Shown here: positions 1 through 12,400 of the stretch, piece by piece
Position numbering within the stretch: the first letter of the stretch is position 1
How the letters are laid out: the number at the start of each line of letters is the position of its first letter
Source of the DNA: Callipepla californica brunnescens
Taxonomy: Eukaryota > Chordata > Aves > Galliformes > Odontophoridae
NCBI GenBank assembly: GCA_023055505.1
Contig: JALIRH010000013.1
Coordinates: 4,154,001-4,218,000, forward strand
DNA: 64,000 bases
Reading direction: 5' to 3'
Notes under the pieces: generated by a model
The model's database searches: none
What the model was told of the DNA's origin: nothing
Seen by the model: the letters and a program-made list of their open reading frames with translations, nothing else
Translations under genes and position numbers: made by a program

Positions 1-3000
1 ATGGCATTATTGGTCCATTTTCAAGGTCTTTTAAAATACAGTAACTGCTTTTGAGTTTGCTGAAGTGAGGCAGCCTGACTCTTTGTTGAAAATGAAATGC
101 ATAAGGCCTTTACTTAGGGCACAGGCATCCTTTGAAAAAAGTATTTTCACTAATTGGTGTCATCAAATTATGCTGCATAGCAGTGAGTGTTGCTAGGCTC
201 AAAACAACACTTCTCTGAGAAGTCTTTCCAGGTTCAGACGAAAATGTTGTTTTAGTAACAATTTCCTTATAATTAAAAAAACCCACCAACCAACAACACT
301 CATGTACTTGCATTTTATTATTGCATTTTTAAAAAAGAAGTGTGTGCTGTTGTTGACTATGCTAAAATGAAAAAATACGTGTTATCTACTACTGACTGAA
401 AGCAGTACCAGCAGCACCCCTACCTTTCCAACACTATTTTTTCAGATAACCACACAGCATGAGAAGGACTGTAAGCACCGTGTGTGAAGTGCATTTTCAT
501 ATTCACTGAACCACTGTGCTCCCCTCTACTGAAAAAATAATTGAGCTCTGTTTCTATGCTTAATTGAATGAAGCAGATATTTGGCCCAACAAATAAGGCA
601 TCTGGAGACATGCTGCTCACAGAGTGTCCTCAAATGCTTTCTTACACTTTCTTGTAAAGTCTTAAGGTAAGCTTTCAAAATTACAGTGCTGCAATACAAT
701 TTCTGCATTTGTTCTAAAAGCTTCTTTCTCATAACAACATTTTCCCTAAGACAAAACGTCACTTAATTACCTACGTTCAATTCCTAGTACTGCTCCCAAT
801 CTTACAAACTGGCGTTAATTCTTCCCCGTTCTTTGTAAGCACACTTTTCTCTACAATTCTAAAACCGAAGATAGACTCCTAATCACAGGTTTCTTTTGAC
901 TTCAAGAAAGTAAAACTCTAAACAGCATGGTGCCAATTATCTTCACAAGAAAGAACCCATATGCTGATTATTACTGATCCTGAAACAATCAATCTCCTTG
1001 TACTCCCCTGGTAAATACCAGCATCAATAGGATGTCTGAGTTTTTAATCACATTGCTACATATTAAAATGTTAACTCATAGCCATGGGTCACTGTGTTAT
1101 AAAATGACTTCTTAAAGAAATCTGACTTGCTGGCTTGTAAATTTGATTTTCATTAGAAGATTAGTTAAAATATATGCTTTCAAGGTCTGGTAAAGCACCT
1201 TGTGTTGTTGCACAGAGCTGGGAAAATAGGAGGTCACAGTATCTGACAACACGTGTTTATTTTCATGAAATCACATTAGAGGCTTCGAGAGGCTTCAAGG
1301 CAAAGTATCAACTTTGTATGGTACACTGTTGAAGTGAGAGGAGTTCCCTGTTCCCAATCCTCCTTCCAAGACATCAATGTAGAGTATTTGTCACAAATAC
1401 TGAGTATAAAATTACTGATAAATATTAAAGATGAAAGAAAGAAAGCTATCAGAAAGTAGCCACAGCTAAACGATGCTCAGTGCTTTGCTGAGTCGCATGG
1501 CTATTCTTGTGTTTTCTCAAGTTTATATTCCTTCTAGCATAGCCTGGATTACAGGTTACCCAAGGGGTGGAAAACAACAAGATGAACAACAGTCTAGCTA
1601 CGTTCAAGGCTTATCTCAAAGTGTCAGATAAGCCCTTGGAGAAGTGGCTCTCCATGCTTTAATGTTTTGGGGGAATCATGACATTAGGATCGGTTGGGAC
1701 AAGGGACTGCTATTTATTTATTTACACTACTACACTGTGTTCTCTGTTGACTCATTTGAGTTGCTTCTCTGTCCTCAAATATCTAATTTCTAGGATCATG
1801 TTTTGATGTTTTTCCTATACCTTCTCCTTTGGAAGCCAATGGATGGGTTTTTATTAAATCTGTATTATATTGGCAAAATGATTTAATGCACTTTAGAAGA
1901 ACTATTTGAGACATCTTAGACATTTTCCATGGTGCATCAGGACAAACATACAAAAGCATATGAAACATTTACTGTAATTCACTGTCAATCCATTCTAAGA
2001 GAAGAAATAATGGATAACAATATTATTGCCTCCTCATATATATTTCTGCTGCTCATTTATCTAACATGATCTCTTTCCAGCTGTGCCACATTGATTTGTA
2101 AGACTATTGATGTGAGATGCAATCTTCCTTCTGGAAGGAGTGGTACTACCCTGTCCTAGCTTGTCTCATATTTAGAATCATATATCTTACCTTGCAGACA
2201 CAGAATCAGAACACCGCTCTGCTATAAGTGCTGGAAATTCTGGAAATCTCCCATCACTGCAGAACTCTTAGTACAATTTTACTTTCCGTCTGACAACTGA
2301 AAGACTAGGGTTAACATTCTATTTTTATTCACTTTAATCTAATCCGTGTGATTTAACTTTTTCTCATTATTATAAAAAGCAATGAGAGCACTATCCGCTT
2401 CTTAGAGTCAGAAAGCATCATCTTATTATTATGTGGTGGTCAATGGGAAATATGGGTCAGGAATTTTAGCTAACATCAGGGTAGGTGAGCTGACAACACC
2501 GAATTAGAAAACTTGAGATAAAGGAATGATGCAGCCTCTCAGCAGCTCTGCTCTGTTTTACATCACTGGCTGCACAGTCAACCCTTTTCCCATGCCAGCT
2601 CTGGCACTCCTCTGTCCCTTCAGAACAGCTGGTTCAGCCTCTAAAATGACTGTACAACACCATTCACCACAGCACCAAAGCTATTTTCTGCCACAACAGT
2701 ATGCTGAGGTGCTTCACCCAGGACAATTACTGCAGTAGGCATGGGGCTGCAGAGAGCGGTGCTGTGGGTCCATCTCCCCGCTGCCAAATTGGCTCGGGCA
2801 TTTTGTGAAACCCCAGGAGGTTCCTGCATGCTGATTCAGTGTGACTGGTTAAGGCAGGATGTGACAGGATGCTGTATTTTAGTTTATGCCTTCAAGAACC
2901 GGATGCCTCTAAAGGCATTAGGATTCCTGCCCTTCTGCGTATTCTGAACTGTCAGTACAAAGATTTTCACATGGCTAAGACTGGCTTTGGTCTGCGAGAC

Positions 3001-3341
3001 ATGGGCACAGCAACGAGCCCTCAGCACAGTGAAGGGACATGGCAAATATACTCTCACCTCCCATCGCTAACAACAGAAGCCAAGCTCTCTAACCTCTCAC
3101 AAAAGAAAGGCAATTATTTTGCTATTGAACATTACCTCCTTAATGACTTGGGTCAGCTGCTAATTTCAGTGAGATTTCTGCTCAAGCAAACAAATGGAGA
3201 ACGGGATTCTGCTATCTATTTTAAAATTCTTCTAGAGAAGCTAAAAACTGAGTCCAAAACGCTGCCAAACTGTAGGAAATAGGGAATGAGAAGCACAGCG
3301 ATGTTTAAATATTCCTCACCTGTGTGCTCCTCCACACATAC
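1..3341. other. TENM1: Intron 3' of exon C (partial)
   Basis: This is AT-rich sequence after the exon C donor in gene direction. I read both strands for the next teneurin-1 coding segment (V-F-Q-K-G-R-A and onward to the I-P-P-G-L-F-W motif) and did not find it. Open frames here are short, lack recognisable domains and have no supporting splice sites. No CR1 was recognised. Confidence 0.7.
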
Positions 3342-3494
3342 CTTTTTTTTCCGCTTTATCAGAAACTTTTCCTCCGATCGGTGAGTAAGTAGTATCTGTG
3401 GATTCTGCTCCTTTATTTCCTTTGCTAACTCCATTTTCATACAGCTGCCCTTCCACAGGCTGTAGCTGCCAGGTTAAACCGAACAAGTGTACTG
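3342..3494 (-). CDS. TENM1: Teneurin-1 internal coding exon C (helix end and extracellular juxtamembrane region)
   Basis: This exon is easy to miss because the longest open frame over it is a shadow frame. The acceptor is a T-rich tract ending TTTTTTTGCAG. Two bases complete the Ala codon, then 50 codons follow, then one base: 153 nt in all. It reads VHLFGLTWQLQPVEGQLYEN, GVSKGNKGAESTDTTYSPIG and GKVSDKAEKK, then donor GTATGT. HLFGLTWQL is the teneurin motif that ends the membrane helix; the rest is the polar linker before the extracellular domains, and the VEGQLYENGVSKGNKG stretch is what I remember from TENM1 specifically. The exon starts and ends in the same phase, so it could be skipped without a frameshift. 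A run of eight A sits two bases from the donor. The acceptor has a tandem NAGNAG. The next exon (human VFQKGRAIDTG region) was not found and presumably lies left of the window. Confidence 0.95.
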
Positions 3495-3497
3495 CTG
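3492..3497 (-). promoter_or_regulatory. Tandem NAGNAG splice acceptor of exon C
   Basis: On the minus strand the acceptor reads CAGCAG after a run of seven T. The upstream AG gives Ile-Ala-Val-His, which matches the family. The downstream AG would remove one codon and give Ile-Val-His, still in frame. The dinucleotide arrangement is seen directly. Use of the second site is inference. Confidence 0.7.
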
Positions 3498-6400
3498 CAA
3501 AAAAATGAAGACCAATTAATTGATGCCTAAGCTACAGCACCTTCAGTCACATGAAGAAAGAACGCTATGACCCAGTTTCTGCAAAGTCAAGTATTATTTA
3601 GTTCTGTTAGTGGTAGATCAGAATTTCGAGGGTTCTAATGAGCAATTTACTATTTTACCTTAAAACTCAACATTTAATTAGTTTCCACACTTTCTTTTGG
3701 ACCTCAGCCAGGTAAAGGTGACGAATTTCTACAGCAATTAATGGAAGGAAATACACGCAATTAAAAGGATAACAGTTGAATGCCTTAAATATTGTGTGAC
3801 AGATTCTAGTGTTTCTTTGTCGCTGTCCCTCTGCTTTTAACTGCCACAGAGCTCAGAGTCTGTCGGATTAAAGCACAGCCACTAAGCAAAACTTCTCAGC
3901 TTTCCAACCCAGCTCTAGGTGAAACTTGTGCCCACCACATTCTCAAACCTTTTCAATTAGATCTGTTTAAGTTGACTTCAACAACTTGCCCTAGAATTAC
4001 CCTGCAGGCTTTAGGAAAAAAGAAAAATATATATGTGTACAATAATATTTTGTAACACATCAATGAAAATACATTTTTATTTATGTATGCACTGGGAAAT
4101 CCATACATTCTTTTATGAACTTATCTCCATTCACAGGGTCTGGTTACTCCATTAAGGATACAGAGTCATTCATTTTCTTCTGCTTTCTTCTCTGTTCTTT
4201 CTAATTTGCAGTAGAGAAGAATGGCAGGGAAAAAAAAAAACAAAACAACACAACAAGAGAGGACCTTATTTTAAGCATACTATGATAGTGCTGCAGTCAT
4301 TTGAGACAATTACCTCAGTCTTACTCAGACAGGCAAATTCTTCCAAGGAAGACGTTGCCTTAGTATTGAAGTAACTCAGCAGGGAGCACTGATGACCCAC
4401 TAAAATATGGATTGAAGATACTCCCCACAGAGGAGCTGAAATCCTCACAAAAGGAGCAAAATCTTGAGAAACAGGCTCTTTAGCCACATGTAGGATTTTG
4501 CACTGAGTAGGATCTGCCCACAGTGGGAGCCTAAAAGGCACCATGTCTGCCTTTCCTGCATCAGTTAGGAACCTCAGAGGCTCTCAAGAGAAGTGAGAGG
4601 GATCTAGAATGAAGCCTTACTTTCAGAAAACACATCGTTTCTCTCTGTATTGGATATATTTTAAGAGAAATGGAAATTTCAGTGTAGGAAACTTCTCTAT
4701 TTTCTATGTTTGCTCACAAGTGTATCCCTTGCCTACTTCGAAGTTAGACTAGCAAAAAAATCCACATGCCTTCAATGGGTTCCTGGTGAAGGCTTGCCAA
4801 AACTACAACTGGAATGCAAAGATGTCAATCATGTGTACAATCATTAATTCCAGATTTGTGCACTCCTGGATCACCCAGCACAGACACTTGATCTGAATCA
4901 AGCAAATGACAATGCTTCTATCAAATTAGGGAGGTGACATGGCTGGAATACGTGCAATGCTCATATTTTTATGCTGGCTTCAAGCTGAGTGACCCAACTC
5001 TCACTGATACCTAGAACCACTGCATCAGCACCAGGTCTGGGGTCTGAAAACACAGCACTGGACTGAAAATTCCCACTCCCCAGAAGAGGAGCTAGAGGCT
5101 TTCCCTAGTGTTAGCAGAGACATCTTGAGCCTGAGACCTGCCTGATTGCTTCACATTCCATGGATTTGAAACTGCCAAGGGACCGTGCTTACACTTTGAA
5201 AAGGGGCTTGCAGTCAGATCACACAGACCTAAGCTCTGATTCTTGAGCTTATTAATGCAAGACAGATTACTTCTACTTACAGAAGGTACAATAAAAATCA
5301 GTATGCCTTGATATCTCCGGAGCAGGCAGCACTGGCTCCTGGCTTGAGCTTCTGGGCATTATTATGATTTAAAGAGTTAATAACAAGAGAAAGGAACAAA
5401 GTGCAATGGGACTGATAACTAATGAATGTACATTTCTTTATACTAACGCAAATAATTATACGAGCGCTTGAAACAGATCAACACCAGATGCAAAACATAA
5501 CTGCATACATCAATAAGTTTTTAGTGGCTATACAATCATGAACATAGTCTAGTTGCTTTCTTATGCTATTTCCATTGTTGCTATTATTCACTTCCTAAGA
5601 CAGTATTTGCATGTGTTGCAGAGGGTACATCACTGAAGCAAGGACTGAATGTGTAATGCATATTTTTCCTTATTGTATATCTTTTCCAGATTATACACAC
5701 TATGCATTCTGTCATCCATTTGCACCAATTCAGAGAGTTTGCTTGCTCAGTCTTCCCTTCAGGCTGGGAAGTGCTGTTGTTTTTATAGTTTGTGCCAAAG
5801 CTTGGCAAGCTAGCAAAACTGTTTGTATGCATGTTTGACAGTCTGTTTCCTTCCTGAGAAACGCCAACTGCATTGTAGAGATGATGGTCTCTGCCAGCAT
5901 CGGACTCCTGAATTCTACTCTGTGGGAGATCGCATGTGATGGTGGTGCAACTTCATGGTAAAGAACCTTCAAGCCTGAATATTTTAACAACAAATCACAT
6001 TGCTATGAAAATAAGATCTACCTGAATTAAACTAAATGATTATCGCTGCAAAAAAAATTAGCCATCTTGTAATCTTAAAGTAAATCTGACTTCCATTACA
6101 TCAGCTATTGAGTTGGTATGTATACAAACTACTGCTCTTGACAGACTACTTTTGGATCCAGGTATGACTCTAGCAACAAACAGACCACATACCACAGTAA
6201 AACCCTTCATTCTTAGGGCTACTTTGTTCAGAAGCTAACTGCAGGGACTTAGCAGATACAGAGCCTTGGCTTCCCTTTTTATTTTCTGTGGTATTTTTAT
6301 GTAGGGTAAACATAACTTACACAAAGCCCCCGTTTCCTGCAACAAATGTGCATCGTATTAAAAATACACAGGTATTTCACCAAATAAAATTTTCAAATCT

Positions 6401-9400
6401 CTCTCACAAATCTCTTGAGAAGTAAGCATGTACTGAATTCCATTAAGACGCTCAAATTAACTTCTCTTTCAAGTCATTCTCTCTGATTTTTTTTCCCCGG
6501 TATATCTTGATTTTACTGTTCCCCCTTTACAAGGAGAGGCATAGATAGTGATATGGAATCGAACAATGGGACACAACTTTTCACCACAGCAAAAATCGAT
6601 TTATAAGAAGCTCAACTATAGGTCCCACATGCAGTACACAGGTACAAGGCTCTACTCCACAGACCAAGCAGCCCCCTGACCAGTGCAGGACTGGGCTGAA
6701 TAAAGAGAAGGGACATTTGTTTTCTGATGAAGGTATCTGCCCTTTCCTCAAGGTTTAGTCTTCCAGACTGATGTCTATATAAACAGATCATAACTACAGC
6801 ACTTCTGAGGGCTGGTTCTCAATAAACATCAAAACCACTCATTACAACTAAAGATGCTTTAAGTGTACACAGCTCAAGCTCCCTTAAATAAACAACCCTC
6901 AAGGAATGATGACTACACTGATACTACAGGAAATGAAAAAATGACTTTGGCTCTGACCACCTGGCATTCCAGAAAAATTCTACCATCAGATACCCTGTAT
7001 TTTGCATCACTTAGGATGCCTCAGTTAGCAGTGGGGTGCCTACGACCACTGGGGGACTGTTATAGTTTCAAGCAAAACCACACTTTCAACCAGTAACCAA
7101 AGTGGAGGTTACTGTCCATGACTTTTGGTTCCATGATTGTTTCTTAGCAGCCTCAGTATGCTCCACAGCTACAACATTCCTTCTTAAAGCTCCCAAGGGT
7201 TGCAGTGAGTCGCCAGGACAATCAATCCACAACATCCCCTCAGTGAGGTTTAAATCAAATCCCTTGTCCGAAAACAGAGTGCCAGTTCTGTCACTGCTGG
7301 CAGCAACCGCTCTTCTCTACCTGGCGTTCTTGAACATCCAGCTTGCTTTCTGCTTCCTTGATTCTTCCATCTTACTGCAAATCTCATCTGAAAAGACATT
7401 CTTTCTTGGCTTGCTCGAAATTCCACTATATTCACCTTTCTACCATGACATTATCACTTGGTGCTTTGCAATTTATGAGTTGCATTCTGCCACAAGCAGA
7501 GCTGTACGTTGCTCTCACTGAGGTGACTTGGAGGCAGGCAAATATAACTGATGGCAAATTCTGACCTTCTTTACATAATGTCTGGAGATAGAGCTTATAC
7601 AATGGATGCCAGCATGCCTGCATTTTATTGAATAGTCCTGTTTAATTCAAAGTTTCAGATAAAACTGCCGTATAAGAGCGGACGTATGCTTTTTTGTTTA
7701 CGACATACATTATGGATGTTAGTCCAGATGCTAAATTTAGAGGCTTCTCTTTTCAGTGAAGCTAAAGAGAAGGGAGGATACCAAGTGAACATGGTGAAAC
7801 AAAGCTGCTTCCTCAGGCACCCAGCCCTGGCTGGGCTGCATGGCAGAGCTGCTCAGGAGCACTTGAAGTGACCTGTCCTGAATACAGATGTTCTACTTGC
7901 AGTGCAGAGCTTCTCTTGACTAATTTATTATACTTCTTAGGTAAAAAGTAATTTTTAGGTATAAAATAGATCTCTTGCACGAAGAAGATAAATTAAAGAC
8001 CTATAGCTTCTAACCTACCTATAATTTTCCCCCCTAGAACAAGGACACAAAAGGATAATATGGCTTTACACCGTCTAAGGCATTTTCTCTATCTGGAAGC
8101 AGATCTCCAGTTACTTCACATGACTGCTGCAATTCAAACCAGTTGGGCTCTCTTTGGAACCAAAGCTTGGGGCTTTAGCCCTGATATAAATGAGCAGGTT
8201 GACTCCTGTGTTCAACACTTAAACAAAACCAACTGATATTTCCAGATAAAGTAACTCAGTCTCTGCAATTCTACAGCATATTTAAGTAAATATTCACAAA
8301 TATATGATTTTTTTTTTTCTTCAGAACTGACTTTGTAAAGTGGATTAAACCACCATCTGCTATGAAGCCAGTGATCTAATTTAATTTATTCTTATCTACC
8401 TTCTGTGTAAGCACAGCTTGTCAACTCCTCTGCTACATGTTTGGCAGAATATGAATAGGAGCCTTGGCTGCAGTGCAAAACAGGCTCTCCATAGTGAGGA
8501 GATGTCAGGAAAGTCCTGCGCAATAAGTACTTATCAGTCCCCAAGACAAACTTCAGAGGACAAAAATCCTGCAGATGTGAAGTCTCTCCAAATTGCTGAC
8601 CTCTCCACTAAAGGCTTTTGTTTAACTTTCTGCTCTGTTTCCAGTTATTTTGGAAAATCTCAGCAGATCATCCCCCTGAAGCCTAGTCTTCACAAGAGCT
8701 GTAGTAAAAGGTATCTCAGCAGCTGACTATCTTTCTGCACCTGCACTGACCGAGTGCCAGAAAAGTACTTATTTTCTGTAACTGCTAGCAGGTTCTGCTT
8801 ATAAAACTGGATTTCACCGTGGCATGAAGCCACGTGGTGCACCGGTTCTCCAGTTTTGCAGCTGGGCACTGTAGAGGTGGACTGATGTGAAAATACCTGA
8901 ATATAAACAAGAGTCAGCACTGGGGTTCTGATAGCCCGGCCTACATAAGGGGAGTTCTTTTGCAAGTTCCCTTTGTAAATAAAAGACTAGTGTCATTCTG
9001 CTCTAAACCAATTTGAAAATTTGAGACTGTAGGTATCATTTTGAACTAAAGAAATACCGTTTCAGGAGATGAGGATTTTTCCACATAGTTGCTCTATCCA
9101 TCCTAACTCTCAGGCAGTCTCCTTATTCTCGAGCAGTCTTCTCTTTATACACAACATATTTTCATACCTGAGAACAAAAACACCCCCTGGCCTCCTGCAA
9201 TTCTCCTGCTGAGGTATAATGACCAGCCTGGTTTCACTTTTCATTACTAAACCATCCATTAGTCTTAGGAACAAACAAAACCTAATCTTAGGCAATAGTA
9301 CAATGCTGTCAGGCTTCTTCCTCGGAGTACCTGAAGATTTGTGACAATATCAAGCTCATCAGCAGGATGTGGGCTGAGAGAGAGCAGAGGCCATGGTTTC

Positions 9401-12400
9401 CAGCTGCAGAACCCTGATGGACCTGTCTCAGCCAGAGTAATCTCACTGATGAGTTCAGCAGCATTACGAAGTTGCACACCTACATCATAGCTTTTACTTA
9501 GAAAAAGTACCTTTTTACCTGAAGTGTTCAGCATTGTGCACAAAACCATGGCATGCTTCAATGTAAAATCTGCACATTAACCCCTTGAGCCTTTTCTGCA
9601 TTATTTCTAGTACTCAACATTATGGATTTCTATCTTCCCCACTCTTTTACACTGTATAAAGCTACGAAACCAATACTATCAATTGAGATACATATATTCT
9701 CAAAATTTGGTCTAGCTGTTCCCAGTCCTGAAACCATCACTCTGTCTTGTACAGTGCAAGAAGATGTGGCAACAACAACAAACAGACAGTTTTTAATTTC
9801 CTCACCCCCTGTATGATTATAATTTAAGGCCCAACATGCATCTCCAGTGCATACTCAGAGATAATATCACAAGGAATAGGGATAACTTCATATTCATACT
9901 TGAGAATTTATTTGTATATAAAATAGTCATTTTGAAGTCAGGGATGGTTGCATCTAAGAACATGGGTTCCAATTTCCAGAGGCGCAGAACATTTGCATCT
10001 CCTGCTGAAATCAATGGGAACCGTAGGAATTCAGCACCTTTAATCAATAGGACCAGTGATTTGCAAGTCCAAATCATCCACTGATAAAGACGTAGGGTAT
10101 CATGGAAGAAAATTCCTATTTAATAATGGGCTAAAAATAACTGACTAGATGATCAGTCAAGTCATAAATATTGTATTGTCTTTAAAAAAAAATGTCACGG
10201 GACTGAAAACTAGAGAAAAATACTGTATGCATCATTCTTTTTCCTCATATTGTCTTAAATGATGCTTTATTTTCTTCTTTAATTAATGCTTGCTGCTTAG
10301 CCTTTTATTACAATGAGATTAAAAAAAGAAGGTATTTAGTACATCACCCCACAAAGGTAACACATTTTACATATTTATACCAACACAGACAAATAGACGA
10401 ACAGAGATACTATTGATTGCACTGAATCAGACAGAGATGGCCTCATCTTTCATTTGATAATTAGGAATCTATCTCTAGTCTTTGGCCACCAATACGTGCA
10501 CAGAGTTTGCTAGCTCTCATCTTACTTACCAGATCCGAACACTGTTTGAAAAGCATTTTCCGATGCTATTAAGTAAATCCCAGTTTTCCTTCCCACCCCT
10601 TTGGAAGGTGCTATCTGCAAAAGTACCTGAACCCACACGACCGACACAGATCCAGCTCTGTTGACTGAAGCACCCCATGGCAGAGAAGTACACATGAACT
10701 CATAGCCAGAAATTACCCTTTTCTGTTTTACAATCAAAAACAGAAAACCTTTAAGGGAGCTGCGTTTCAGTTATTTTCCCTTGAGAAGTCTGATTTTTTT
10801 TTTTCCATGTGAGCATTCATGTGTAGATTAGCATAAATCTTTAAAACACGCATAGCTTGTTAATACTGCAGACACAGCAAGTGCTGCAGGCAGACTGCCC
10901 ATTCCACATTGCTATCTCATGACCAGGTAACTGGTTTTCCCTGGTCAGCCTTTCACTCCACTGACAACTTCACACTGCCATAGCCGGGCACAAATGGGCT
11001 CTTGAGAGTGCCCCAATGCCACCAGGATGCACCTCGGTGTCACCTCCTGCCAGGTGACACTGCCTGACTGCCCTCCTCCTGGGCAAACAGTGCCTCAGTT
11101 TGGCATGGGGGCACTGAAATCAAAATTAAAGTGTAATGCTTTCAGTAGGATATAATTCAAGGCATTTACTAAGACCAAACACTGCTGCACGAAATGGGCA
11201 TTATTTGCAGTAACAATTATGTCTTTAAAACGTATTTACAGAAATTATTCCTGCTGAAGTGACAATGTCTTTTACTTGATATACTAAACATTCTGCTTAA
11301 AAGTTTTCAATAAATCAGCTCTTGCACAACCGCTTATGGGCTTCTATACATAATTTTCTTACTGTCCACGTAGCAGCCAGATTTATTTCAGCAAGCACCA
11401 AACAATAAGGAATTCTGATTTATAGGGCACCAATGGAAACAGAGATCTGTTTTTCCAAACTGACTAGTACCTCAGGACAGAGGAAACACTGAATAAGTGT
11501 TTGCTCTCAGGTAAAAGCTTCTCTTTTGAGCCACACTGACATCAGGGAAAGGATGTAAAATAGAAGAGGAAAAAGCATTTTGATACTTCAACTTTTGACT
11601 GGAATCACAGCTCAGAACACATTGGTCTGTGCAGGTCTCAGTTCTTCACAACTTCAGGAACTTCTTGCAGTATTTTTGGTCTGAAAGAAGTTCTGGATTT
11701 TCCAGGCCTTTGAGAACATTCCAACTACAGGCTGAGATCTGCATTTGGTTCTGACAGCCACACGTAGCTGGGGCATCTAACAGCAGCGTGAGGTATCAGA
11801 GAAAGCACATTTAAGTTGATAAGGGGAAGAAAAATCTTAACCTTAAATTTTCATCTACTTTCAATTGGCCTGAAATTGCAGATCATTATTGTTTAGTGCA
11901 GACTATACCATAAAACATAATGTTGAAAATAAATTTGCCTTATTCTTCCAGTACCAAGCAGGGAGCAAATCTCAGGTATGTCTGACCATGGGAGTACTAT
12001 GAGTTCTGCTGTAAAATTTGGTGCTGAGCCTGCAGTCATTGATTGGCCCTAACTCCCTCTGACTTCAAGGAAATCCTTCTGGAGCAAGGACCAAGGGAGC
12101 TGACCCAGTGTCAAGCATGGTGAGCAAAGGGAAGGTACCTGCTGCAGTGAATTTTAACCTCAGAAGTTACATGCTGTCTGATTTCATATACTCATCTACT
12201 CCCATTTAAAACATCCACATTTAAATTCTTGATGTGGAATGCAAAATATGAAACCCTACATAGCAACTGAACTTTGAAAACAGTTCATATGCTGGTACTC
12301 ATACCTAATCAAATGGAAAGAATTGAGGACAGATCATGAATGCATTTAAATTTACCATCCAGAAACGGGCAGCAGAATATTCATTTGGAGTAAACAAGCT

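Noticed and set aside
2869..3282. Plus-strand open frame of 137 codons
   Set aside because: No recognisable domain, no splice or promoter context, and it lies in an intron of a gene on the other strand.
3216..3440. Minus-strand open frame of 74 codons over exon C
   Set aside because: It is in the wrong frame. The true teneurin frame runs across the same bases with a splice acceptor at 3495 and a donor at 3341.
7102..7521. Plus-strand open frame of 139 codons
   Set aside because: No family resemblance; the length is compatible with chance in a 64 kb window.
9265..9561. Minus-strand open frame of 98 codons that looks protein-like
   Set aside because: It was considered as a teneurin exon or processed pseudogene, but it matches no teneurin segment and I recognise no other family.
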